A DNA stretch of 64,000 nucleotides, taken from the NCBI GenBank assembly GCA_963922205.1, contig CAWUHX010000427.1, positions 1 to 64,000 of the forward strand, given 5' to 3'. The translations under genes were made by a program, and so were the position numbers. The notes under the pieces were generated by a model, which made no database searches, was not told the DNA's origin, and worked only from the letters and a program-made list of their open reading frames with translations. Positions 54,446 through 64,000 of the stretch are shown piece after piece. Position 1 is the stretch's first letter. Each line of letters opens with the position of its first letter. Source of the DNA: Romanomermis culicivorax (Eukaryota > Nematoda > Enoplea > Mermithida > Mermithidae).

Positions 54446-57107
54446 TTAATTATCAGAAACAGGAGTGCAGTTACCTATATCGCATATTGCTGGGTATGGG
54501 ATCCAAGGATCATTTCCTGAGATGTCTTCCGCATCCCAACTTATAATACCAGAAGAGAACAGAGTTGCATTAGCAGAATTATCCGGTTTAGGATCAGTTT
54601 GCACCATATTTGCGGATGGTGGTTGAGAAACTGATTCAGATTGTTGAGTAGGTTCAGGAGTACTAGAAATCAGTGTTTGAGATTGAGGAGCAGGTAGTGC
54701 AAGAGGAGTAGAGGTTGTCTCATTAAAACGCCTATTATTAGCAGAAAACTCAGCCCAAGGATTGGTGGGAGCAGTCATGTTGGAGTAAGTGTGATGCTCA
54801 ATAATGAAATTAGCAGAATCATAATGAGGAGCAGAAGCAACAACATTACAAACATCAGGGTTGCAGTTAGCATATGTTACACATATGAACCATGACTGCT
54901 ATGATTAGTATGAACCATGACTGCTACAATAATAGGAGTTTCCTCTATTACTGTAGCTGCCTCTGTTGTTTCTCTGATTTGGGTTGATGCAAACATGGTT
55001 GCCAAAGTTTGGATTGTAACGGTGTTGATACCTATTATCAGTATAAGGAACTACTTGACAATCAGAAGAAAGTTGAGTTTGAGGATTAACGTACTTTAAC
55101 CATTTGCAGTCTGCAGTGCTGTGTGTGTTGCTTTTATGAGCCTCACACCAGCGACCAGTGGACTGGATGGATAGAGGTTGGTTACAATCCCTACTCTGAG
55201 ACCTATCATAATGAGGATGAAAGTCAGAACAATTATCACAATGTGAATGATCCCGGGTGCATGAGGCTGAAAAGTCACAATGAGCAGAATTATCACGACT
55301 TCTGTTAGTCGGATATTGAGAGCGAGAAGGTCAAGACTCAGAAGTGAAAACAGGTTGCTTATGATTATGAACTCCATCAAGGATTTGCTGAAGAAAATCA
55401 GTAACCTTAGCTACAGGAACAGTAGCTTCACTGAAAGATACTCAAGGTTTATCAGGAGTAGAATTATCGGAGTTATGATTAGGAGATTGTGAGTAAGGAA
55501 AATGTCTTCTATCACGACATCTTTGAGAAGGAGGAGTAGGTGGTTGAAGTTGAGACTGAGGGTCAGCTTGATTGATGAGAATGGGACATTCTGCGGTACT
55601 AATCTCCGCTTTTGTAGCTTCCAGAATCTTACGAGCTTTAGAGACAGCAGTGGCAAGTTGTTGAACAGTAGTAAATTCCTGCACATCGTCACCAATTGAA
55701 CTTTGGTAGAAAACAGGCATTTTCATCAAAAACGTCTTGATGACTTTCTGGTGGCAGAATTTCTGATCCTTATCAGGGAATAGAAGTTGAACCTAAGTCA
55801 TGACTCGGCTGAGAAAAGCAGCAGGGTCTTCCCCTGAGCTTGGCCTCATCCAATCTAGTTCATGTTCCAGACTCATCTTATCACAGGTAGGAGCGAGAGA
55901 GAACATTAACATATGCTAGCTTCTTCATAATTGTTGATGTCCTGGATAGTATCACTAGGAGCATCACAAGTTAATCTGCGAAGTGCACTGATCTTGACAT
56001 AATTACTTAAATCAAAACGGAACTCACTTTCGCGACAAATGAAAAAGCACAGCAATCACTTATCGCGAGTTGCTTCATTAATGCACAGAGGTGTCATATT
56101 CTTAACTATTCCCTCAATCAGGCTTTCCTCATCACAATGTGATGGGTAGTAGATATTGGCAGTGTGATAACCATAGTTATGTGGAAAGTTTACAGGAGGG
56201 TAATCAGAAAAACCAGGAGGAGGAATAGTATGCAAGGAATTGTGAGGTATTTTAGAGGTAGGTACATGCTCTTCTTCAATTAGGGAAGAATCGGGATGAC
56301 TAGGAGGATTAGATTGTTCAGAATTAGGAGTTTTTAACTTGATTACAGGAGCTATAGCAGGTATGTGAGACATTACAGGTGTAGTACTAGTTACAGGTAT
56401 ACTGTGAGATGCGAGAAGCTCAGGTTTAGGTATAGAAATAGGAGGGTTACTTAAATTACTTATGTGATTTATGGCAGAGAGACTAGCAGGATTAGCAGAA
56501 ATGAGGAACTTAACTTGTTCCATTAAAATACTTAGAGTAGCAGACATGGTAGCAGTTTGACTATCATGTTTCGCCTGAAGTTTGTTTAGGAGTCGCAGAT
56601 TTCTTTCCTCACTTTCTTGGGCTTTGTCTTCGACAAAACTGAGAACTTGACTAATAGTAGCAGTAGTGGGAATATTTTGAGTAACTGACTTAGTAGCTTC
56701 TGCCAGGGCAGTTAACTGGGCTGAAGCTTCCACTCCAAAATTTTCAATCTCAGCCCTACAGGCATCACCAATGCTTTTAGGCTGAGATTTCCTACTCTTA
56801 GGAGGGCGAGAAGAGATCACAGAATAATCAACATTTACAGAATCAGAATCAGAAGAGACAGGTTGTAAAGAAGTTTGTTGAGAGCTAGAAATAGCAGGGC
56901 GTGATAGAAACCGCTGAATTTGTGAGGCAATGTTTGCTTGAGAACTGGTGACCCCAATAGGAGCAATTGGGGATTGCAAAATGGGAGCTGCAGCTAGTCG
57001 CTCCCACTACACTTAGCAACTAGCGAGTTGCTAAGTGCAGTGGGAGTGACTAGCAAAATGCTATTCGCCGGTGGGGTATGAGGGACTTTTTGAGAGTTTG
57101 TTGGCAT
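54446..57107 (-). pseudogene. Gag (outer)
   Basis: ATG at 57107 opens a frame that is interrupted by a 69-bp hairpin insertion with 8-bp duplication and resumes as a 300-residue Ser/Pro/Ile-rich region to 56056. Capsid-like sequence follows to about 55440 with frameshifts. A zinc finger of the form C-x2-H-x4-H-x4-C (CEAHKSNTHSTADC, 55147-55106) closes the nucleocapsid region. The C-terminal Ser/Thr/Gln-rich frame ends at TAA 54446. Confidence 0.75.
56984..57052. mobile_element. 69-bp hairpin micro-insertion in gag
   Basis: The core forms a hairpin with 28-base arms (56993-57020 and 57027-57054), 26 of 28 pairing, and a 6-base loop. It is flanked by a perfect 8-bp direct repeat GCAAAATG (56976-56983 and 57053-57060). 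Insert plus one repeat is 77 bases, which shifts the gag frame. The right arm overlaps the repeat by two bases. Confidence 0.65.
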
Positions 57108-57211
57108 CTTATAAAAACCTCGAAAATAACCTAAGGCAGATGCCTTACAAAGTCCAGTATTCATGAGAAGTAAAGGAAACTAGGCCTCAACGCAGAGAAG
57201 GTAAGCACTTA

Positions 57212-57220
57212 GGGTCACCA
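57212..57220 (-). other. Primer-binding site of outer element
   Basis: On the minus strand TGGTGACCC begins one base inside the 5' LTR. The TGG start is complementary to a tRNA CCA end. The first nine bases match the PBS known for tRNA-Trp, but the match stops there, so the tRNA is tentative. Confidence 0.65.
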
Positions 57221-57221
57221 G

Positions 57222-57718
57222 TGTTATATATGTATCTCTTTTCTTATTTATTTGAGACTCTTGGCTGGCGATCCACCAAGAATTATTAAGATTTGATTTT
57301 GAGTTCAAAAATGATTTGGCAGGAGTTTTTTCCAAGAAGTTCAGACCTTAATACTAAGACTTACCTAGTGGTAGGTCAGGCCAGGTACCCCCTTTCTTTC
57401 GACAAATGCTCAAAATTATTTAACCAATAAAATATTCTAAATTGATAAATTTGAGAAATCTACGATTTCTCAATTCAAAATAATTTTGACGATAATGGTA
57501 AAATGTGCAGTGAGGAGTTTACTTGGCGGGAAAAACACAGTTGAATAAAAATTATAAAACATAAAAAACTGAATCACTAACCCAAATTCGGGCACAGGAT
57601 GCAATGACTTTGAAAATCGATGAGATGCTTGAGACATGCTCATCTTTGGTTGTAAGATGCAAGAAGTTGTAAAGTGACATTAAAACAGTTGTGGGAGACT
57701 GGAAATGTCACTACAACA
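57222..57718 (-). repeat. 5' LTR of outer element
   Basis: 497 bases with TG...CA ends, aligned with 37831-38238. It is flanked inside by the primer-binding site and outside by AATATATT. Confidence 0.85.
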
Positions 57719-57994
57719 AATATATTAAGTCATTACATGTATTTAACGGCACGGGTTAGTAGCCTTATCTGGGGGAGGAGGTCAGAAGTGGTTTAAAGAA
57801 ATTTTGGCATCAAAAACTACTGAGGTGCTTCGAAAGTACATATTTATCTTTCAAAAAGCCTCGTTACACGAAGAATTAACTTTATTCTGGGGTTTGCTTT
57901 GATAAGGTTGAGTTTTCAACAGCTGACATGGATTCAGGTATCCTGTCGGCTCATGCTAGGAGGAGTCATTCTATGAACCTTGCAAGTGTTCTCA

Positions 57995-58335
57995 TAGCAC
58001 TTCACCTACCCCATTTTGTAGTATGCATGTACTTTGTAGGAAATATTATGTAATGGGGGGAAGTGTCTTCTCCATGTTCATATGATGGCCCCAAGGCTTG
58101 CCAATGTCTCTGAAATGGGCTAGCTGTAAGTACCCCATCTTTTCGGTCGAAAAACCTGAAAATCGTGAATTTTTTTGCTGGTCATTTTAGCAATACATAT
58201 ATTTTGTGATCCGTTTTTCTAACTCTCTAGGCTAAAAAATCAACATTTGTTTCCATCAACGTTGATGACCCCTACCAAAAATCATCACTTCAATCTCCCA
58301 GGACATCGGAACTCCGTTACATGTGGTATGCTCTC
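57995..58335 (+). repeat. Divergent MITE-like repeat, copy D
   Basis: It has the family ends (ATTATGTAATGGGGGGAAGTG and GGAACTCCGTTACATG) and middle words (AGTACCCCATCTTTTCGGTCG, TTTTTTGCTGGTCATTTT), but is much diverged and lacks the GGCGC hairpin. Confidence 0.5.
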
Positions 58336-58434
58336 TAAGTGTCAAGTGAATAGTTCCAATGAGACTGTCGTGCATGAAAAATAAAATACAACGATTAAGC
58401 TGTGTAGCTTGATGATTTATCGCGCTTTTTTAGA

Positions 58435-58745
58435 AGAGACATACGGAACGTGGAAGAGCATGCAGAACGCTATAGACGAAACAGTCGGAGTGTTATACAA
58501 AATTACGCAATGATAATCATACGCAGGAGATTGACGGGCTCGTAGAGAGTGCTGTGTCAAATTTATCCAGGGATCTTCACTCAGGTGGTCAAAGGTTTTC
58601 GGATGCTGAAACGCCTGTACTATCTTAATGGATTGGGAGTTTCACCTGCTTACTCAAACTATTTTCCAAATAGTTTGACTCAACCTAGAACACACGCTGG
58701 GTTTTTGATTTACTAGCGATGCTCAGAGCCTCTCACAAAAGCGAC
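58435..58745 (-). repeat. SINE-like repeat, copy 2
   Basis: Reverse-complement relative of 17250-17610, sharing CAAACTATTTTCCAAATAGTTTG, GGTTTTCGGATGCTGAAAC and TGACGGGCTCGTAGAGAG. The tRNA-like head is not preserved here. Confidence 0.5.
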
Positions 58746-61035
58746 TGCTCACTAAGAGAAACGAAACAACAACTGACTTTATCACAAACTTGCTACCAGT
58801 GTAATCTTTGATGTTGTGAACCTTCGGATAACTTTGAACAACTTTGAGCTCCGAAACGATGCATTCTTGGGAATCACTTTGAAAAGCTGACGAGCTTACT
58901 GTAGTCAATTGGCGCCCCATTACAAGAACAATGTAATAGGATCAGAAGACACACTTAAACATCAAAGCCAGAGCTGATGCTGTGTTATTTTATCACGTCA
59001 GTATTTGTGATGCTATAATCTGTTTTTTATAAATTCCTTATGAAAATGAAAAAATCAGTACTGTCGTCAAAATAGTTTAAACGAAGCTTTTACTGCTTTT
59101 TGCCCAAAAAATTATTTAAAATTAAAGTTTAGTATGCTAGTTTTGCAGAAAATATGAAATAGTGCTTACTTTCCACTTTTATTTATAAGTATTTCAAGAT
59201 TATATAGATCCTGTTTCGGGATGGAATTTCATTACAATTACTCCACCGCTCTTCACTCATCAATTTTTCCCTGCAGTTTTAGTCATGCAAATTGTGAAGC
59301 CATTAAAGATTTTCGAACTTTTAAAAAATTTCACGGTCCATTATATGAAGCGTTCCGTTTTTATAGCAATTTGTTCTGCTGATCATGAACAAATTTATCT
59401 TGTATTAGTTCCTTCAAAATTCTACAGTAAACTCAGGGATGAGCTTCAGATCGTTTAAAATCCTGGCCAAGACAGACTGATTCATTGTTAATATTGATTC
59501 TAGCGATTGTATTGTTGCAAAGTTGATACGACTTTCGTCGATCAGCTTTTCGTCATACTGCTCTGCAATCTTCAGTGGCTTATACTGATATTTAGTTAGC
59601 ATGGTCTTCTATTCTGGTTGATTGGACCTGGTTTCTTATTCACTTGGGCTAACTTAGCCATGACAAACATCTAACCGTGGTTAAACGAATGCGGTTAAAT
59701 TGACTAAAAACTAAAAGCATCATAATCAAGTTGACTAAGGACCAAGATGACAGGATCCAGGATAATAGACTGCTGGCCGTTGACTACAACGACGAAACGG
59801 TTTCGAATCTTCTTCGTGCATGATCGTTTTACAAAAATTAACGAAGACTTATATTCTTCAAATTGAGGTAGATGGAGGCCCTGTCCCAAAAAAACTCCAA
59901 GATGCAATATTGGCAGTCAATCGGTAGACCTCCTACATTCGCCAACAAGGTCCGTGATATTGGCGGTAATGGGACGGATATCTCTATCCGATTACGAGAG
60001 TATCCACCCATTTCGATACAACTTTGATTAGCCTCTCTGTGAAATGCACGTTACATCGGAAGTCTTGATTTGTTATTGACATTACTGATGTTATTTTACT
60101 TTCTTAATGAAACAGTAGTCCATAGCAGACTTTTTTGTACACAGTGCACTGTCTTTTGGCCCTTTAGAAAAATTTCTGGGGCCATTTGCAATTAACGAGA
60201 TAATCGCGAGCATGAGATAAGCGCGAACATATTTTTGATTGAGAAATTGTCGAATTTTCCGGTGTTTCTTGAGAGAGATAATAAGAAGGTGCATTTTCCG
60301 ACTTTTTACAAATGTAAAATTCAAAATTTTCTAGTACTGATTAATAATTACAACATAATTTGCATCTTTTTCGCCACATTAAGTTCACTTGCCTAATTGT
60401 GAAATTAGGTACTGTGCTTGACATACTTTATGTTCTTCATTCATGGTCATGTTTGTAAAATAACCACTGTAATTATTTATTAAAATTATTTTTATTTCAA
60501 ATACTAGGAAAAATTTATTCGTTAGTACCGCGGCTTTTGTAGTCGTCGATATACCTGCACGTGGTGCGGTTTGGGGGTATTGACCCCCTGCAGATTTTGA
60601 TTGACCCAAAGCAGATTCTTGCTGACCACCAGCAGATTTGACCCCTCCAGCAATGATTGAGAAGATTACGAAGGAAAATCAGCCAGAGAGAAGAGAAAGC
60701 CGTCCGTCATACGAATGAAAATGATACTGTAGTTGAACGATCCTTCTGAAGTAACATTAAAGTCGCTGTCTAAGCCAATAATTTCACGTATTTGACTAAT
60801 ATGGGTTGAAAAATATGCTGCTTGGATGTCTGAAGACCTTTCTTTTCATTATCACGAACGAAAAAAAAAAATTTCTGTCTCACCCTCTGTACTGGCTGAC
60901 TCCCAGCAGAATTTCTATGCTGTGCATGTATGGTCGTCAGCATATCATTTCGTAGGTATCAGAACATACTGTAGCTACGAATCATGCCCTCTCGGTCTGG
61001 GTCTCCTTTAGTACCGTCAACCATCTTGAAAACCA
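58746..61035. other. Intergenic, no gene assigned
   Basis: Minus-strand frames at 59907-59704 and 59602-59414 look protein-like (for example LKIAEQYDEKLIDESRINF), but I recognise no family. They are separated by repeat-like sequence (AACCGTGGTTAAACG). They may be exons of an unknown gene or transposon remnants. Otherwise AT-rich and non-coding. Confidence 0.35.
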
Positions 61036-61976
61036 CGGGCCGGTTTCATCAAAGCGACTTAAGGTCCAGCTGGCTGCAGCTTAAGTTGCAGCTTAACTCT
61101 ATATGTTATACCATTGTCGTTAAGGTGCAGCTCAGCTGTAGCTTAACTAGTACACAAAACATGTCGAGAAAGTTAAGCTACAGCTGAGCTGCACCTTAAA
61201 GGCAATGCTATAACATATAGAGTTAAGGCCCTGTCATACTTCACCGCGCGGCGCCGGTTGTCCTATTCATACTAACAGGCGGCGCCGCGCGGTGGCTTGT
61301 CATACTTCGCCGCGAGCTGAGCTGCACCTTAACTTTTCGTGTGAAGAAAATGTTTCCATGGCGCCCGGATTTTATCCGGAAACTTGTCGTTCGATTATCG
61401 ATTTTTTTCACAGTGATTAATAGTGGTTCATCGATTAGAAAAAATTTCGCCCTGTTGGAACTTTGCCAGTAGCCAGCGCAGGCAGTTTTGGAAGTTTGTT
61501 TAACTATTATTTCTGTTTATATGTCAAAATTGACCAAAAAACGAGCGAACTAACGAAGTGCCAAAACGCTCATCCACGAGGTGCCAGTACGAGTTTGCTA
61601 GCACCGGCGAAATTTCAACAAAAGGCGAAATTTTTTGATTGAAAAAATCGATAATCGAACGAAAAGTTTTCGGGTAATGTCCGCGCAATGCGCCATGGAG
61701 GCATTTCTTTATACGAAAAGTTAAGGTGCAGCTCAGCTGCAGCTTAACTCGTACACAAAACATATCGCGAAAGTTAAGCTGTAGCTTAACTATATATATT
61801 ATAGCATTTCAGTTAAGGTGCAGCTCAGCTGTAGCTTAACTTTCTCGACATGTTTTGTGTACGAGTTAAGCTACAGCTGAGCTGCACCTTAACGACAATG
61901 GTATAACATATAGAGTTAAGCTGCAGCTTAACCTGCAGCTCAGCTGGAGCTTAAGTCGCTTTGGTGAAACCTCCCC
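61036..61976. repeat. Large palindromic element with GTGCAGCTCAGCTG arrays
   Basis: Outer inverted ends GGTTTCATCAAAGCGACTTAAG and CTTAAGTCGCTTTGGTGAAACC. Inside, TTAAGGTGCAGCTCAGCTG-type words recur about ten times in both orientations. The central third also pairs (TTCGTTCGATTATCGATTTTTT against its complement near 61640). A second palindromic unit, CCGCGCGGCGCC facing GGCGCCGCGCGG, sits at 61240-61290. No coding capacity. It behaves like a foldback or composite MITE. Confidence 0.75.
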
Positions 61977-62879
61977 GAGAAAGTTATAGAGCAATTCAAA
62001 AATTGGGATATCAACCAAAAATGTACACTATCACAATGTTTCTGTGCTTAGCTGAATTTTTTCACCCGATATGCCTTCTTAATGATAATAACTGTCCGAT
62101 CATCATATAAACTGTAGAATATTGCTCGAAGTACAATGCACTCTACATTAAATAAACTTTTCCCTCACCATTTTGAAACAAATTTGACCATCTAGTAGGG
62201 ATGGGCCGGGTATCCGGATCCGCGGATATCCGCCCAAATTTTAAGATCCAGATCCGATCCGGATCCGCTAAACCAGATTTTTTTGGATCCGGATCCGCTG
62301 AACCAAATTTTTTAAGATCCGGATCCGGATCCGCTGTTGTCAGTGATTAAGATCCGGTCATAATCGGACCTTACACATAAAATTTTGCAGCATTAGAAAA
62401 CACCAAAAATTTTCCAGCGCATCGCGCCGGGTTTTATACTTTTCTGCAATACTATTTTTCTACAAATCGTGGTTTCTGGAGAAAATTTCCTTTAAAGGGA
62501 AAAATGTTGGTCCTCCTGTATGAAAAAGGCGAATTTTGGTCCATTTCAGAATGTCAAAATCTATTTTTCCAACTTTTTTGCAACTGTAATTTTAAACATG
62601 AAGCTGAGTTTGAATTGAGAAGCATCATGTAACTATTTGTCAGAAATTTCAGGTTTAACTTTAAGTTTTTCAGATTTATGAAAGTTATGAGTATATTTTC
62701 TGAATTTGTAAGATGATTATGAAGGACGGGAACTCGAGTGCTATTAGGAAGAAACTTTGTGCGAAAATACATAAAAGATCATGTTTTCTTTCAGTGTACA
62801 AAAAAAATTTCTTCGCACAAAGACTTTTTGGCCGATCTTTGTACAGGTACAAAGAGGCTTACAAAAAAACACTGCAATG

Positions 62880-63037
62880 GTAGCAAAATTATACTTGAGA
62901 AACGGTAATTTTTCAACAGTATCACCCATCAAACGATTTTTTATAGGATCATAAACTTGACCAGCACCACTGAATAGCTGTTCATAGGGGACACTTTTCG
63001 CTGGTGCTAATTTGAGTTTACTTTCTCCATGAAGCAA
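62880..63037 (-). pseudogene. hAT dimerisation fragment, copy 2
   Basis: Same PAKSVPYEQLFSGAGQVY and VEKLPFLKYN motifs as copy 1, almost unchanged over the shared part. Confidence 0.8.
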
Positions 63038-63202
63038 TTGTCCAGAGGCGTTTGAGATTTAAGTTCATGCTCTAATTTGGTTTTTGAGTTGCTAGATTCA
63101 GTTTTTGGCTATCTTTAAAGAAAACACAAAAATTAATTCATTAACATAACTATACTAGTAGCAATTTGTTCCACAATTACTTCTATTTTCATTATCTTCT
63201 TT

Positions 63203-63391
63203 TTATTTAGTCGCAAACTGCTTATATATTGCCTTATGTTTATTCTCCAAATGTTTTCTCTGACATCCAGTAGCACAACCTTTTATGGATAACTGGATTC
63301 TGCATTTATTGTACTTTGCCTCTTTTTCATCATCTGGGGGCACTGTGAAGTAGTCCCACACTCTGCTAGTGAAAGAAGAACTTGAACTCAT
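63203..63391 (-). pseudogene. BED zinc finger of hAT copy 2
   Basis: 62-residue frame nearly identical to the one at 25251-25439. The zinc ligands YNKC and QRKHLENKH show that the first Cys has become Tyr here, so the finger is probably dead in this copy. Confidence 0.8.
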
Positions 63392-64000
63392 AATTTCTGA
63401 AAAAAGTTTCCATTCCTATTCATTTCTTTTCTGATAAAACCAATATTAATCTAGACATGAGTACAATTTAATGAATGAAAATTACTGATTAGTACATGTG
63501 AACTATTTCAATAAAAGAACACCTCAATCATTAATAATCTATTAATCTATTGACACCAATGAATATAAATTCATACAACTCAATTTTAGACAAATTAGAC
63601 ATAGTACATATACTTATTGAAAGATCCGGATCTGCTCGGATCTGTTCCTCAAGATCCGGATCCGGATCCGCTAAAAGAAATTTTTTTGGATCCCGATGCA
63701 ATCCGGATCCGCTGAACCAAAATTTTTAAGATCCAGATCCGCTGTCGTCAAAAAAGTCGATCCGGTCCATCCCTACCATCTAGTGCGCCATTTTTTCTCA
63801 GGTCGTAAATGCTTTTCTCGGATCTCTTGGAAAGCTACTCCCCATACTTCTTACGTTGTTGTCTGATCTCAAAGATCTATCCAAGAATTAAAATGTTTCT
63901 TTTATTTTAGTGGATTTATGATGGTCAAAATATGGGTAAATGTGTCAGAATTTGATGCTCCCATCAATCTGCATAGGTTTACTTTCCTGAAAATTTAATC

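Larger units (their letters stand above)
37831..57718 (-). mobile_element. Ty3/gypsy-type LTR retrotransposon with exonuclease ORF3 (outer)
   Basis: Minus-strand element: 5' LTR 57222-57718, primer-binding site, gag, protease, reverse transcriptase, RNase H, integrase with GPY/F-like end, ORF3 with DEDDy exonuclease, polypurine tract, 3' LTR 37831-38238. The RT-RNaseH-integrase order places it with Ty3/gypsy (Metaviridae). Without its insertions (7 kb LTR element, about 0.8 kb repeat at 39063-39860, 69-bp hairpin) it would be about 12 kb, large for the group. Multiple stops and frameshifts show it is inactive. No clear target duplication was found, and the outer end of the left LTR is approximate. 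Confidence 0.93.
62196..63775 (-). mobile_element. Internally deleted hAT transposon, copy 2
   Basis: 1580 bases, the same element as 24236-25818, with ends TAGGGATGGGCCGG and CCGGTCCATCCCTA and a perfect 8-bp target duplication CCATCTAG (62188-62195 and 63776-63783). It carries the same BED exon (63203-63391) and dimerisation segment (about 62880-63037), with the same internal deletion. Confidence 0.9.

Noticed and set aside
59414-59907. Two neighbouring minus-strand frames as exons of a gene
   Set aside because: Protein-like but not identifiable, with no convincing splice sites joining them; kept only as a note.

Overview
The window is nuclear DNA of an invertebrate animal. It is AT-rich, its genes are split by GT-AG introns, and most of the intergenic and intronic sequence is transposon-derived. 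Three conserved eukaryotic genes lie on the + strand. They are the large subunit of TFIIF (GTF2F1/RAP74, 5' end outside the window), a crotonase-fold enoyl-CoA hydratase/isomerase-like protein, and the tail-anchored-protein targeting ATPase GET3/TRC40 (ASNA1). The crotonase stop codon is only 123 bases before the ASNA1 start codon. An AATAAA lies just after the stop, and a TTTTGCAG acceptor ends 3 bases before the ASNA1 ATG. This looks like a two-gene operon resolved by spliced-leader trans-splicing, which narrows the host to a trans-splicing lineage. The phylum cannot be fixed from the sequence. The only precedent I know for the retroelement architecture described below is in rotifers.

Layout. 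1-14.5 kb: GTF2F1 in eight visible exons; its last intron is 8.2 kb and holds inverted-repeat elements, including a hairpin-like structure with about 1.1 kb arms. 14.5-26 kb: repeat-dense intergenic DNA with palindromic MITE-like repeats, a LINE fragment and an internally deleted hAT element. 26-32.3 kb: crotonase gene (seven exons, 282 aa) with a probable solo LTR in an intron. 32.4-37.6 kb: ASNA1 (eight exons, 331 aa) with two non-autonomous DNA transposons in intron 2. 37.8-57.7 kb: a minus-strand Ty3/gypsy-type LTR retrotransposon. It is interrupted at 41.6-48.7 kb by a second, plus-strand LTR element, and also by a repeat copy and a tiny hairpin insertion. 57.7-64 kb: more repeats, a large palindromic element and a second copy of the hAT derivative.

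The most interesting biology is in the nested retrotransposons. Both carry, downstream of integrase, a third reading frame (ORF3) encoding a DEDDy-type 3'-5' exonuclease with recognisable Exo I, II and III motifs. The two ORF3s are clearly different from each other. The outer one is proline-rich at the N terminus and seems to contain a spliceosomal intron. The inner one is more GC-rich than the element carrying it. Both are broken: the inner by three in-frame stops, one of them at the catalytic Glu codon, and the outer by the inner element, which landed beside the Exo II Asp codon.

A second unusual signal is a dispersed repeat family whose copies share a framework but each carry their own short word, repeated in both orientations. 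A GC-rich hairpin of the type GGCGC-NNN-GCGCC recurs at 16 or more sites, inside repeats that otherwise look unrelated.
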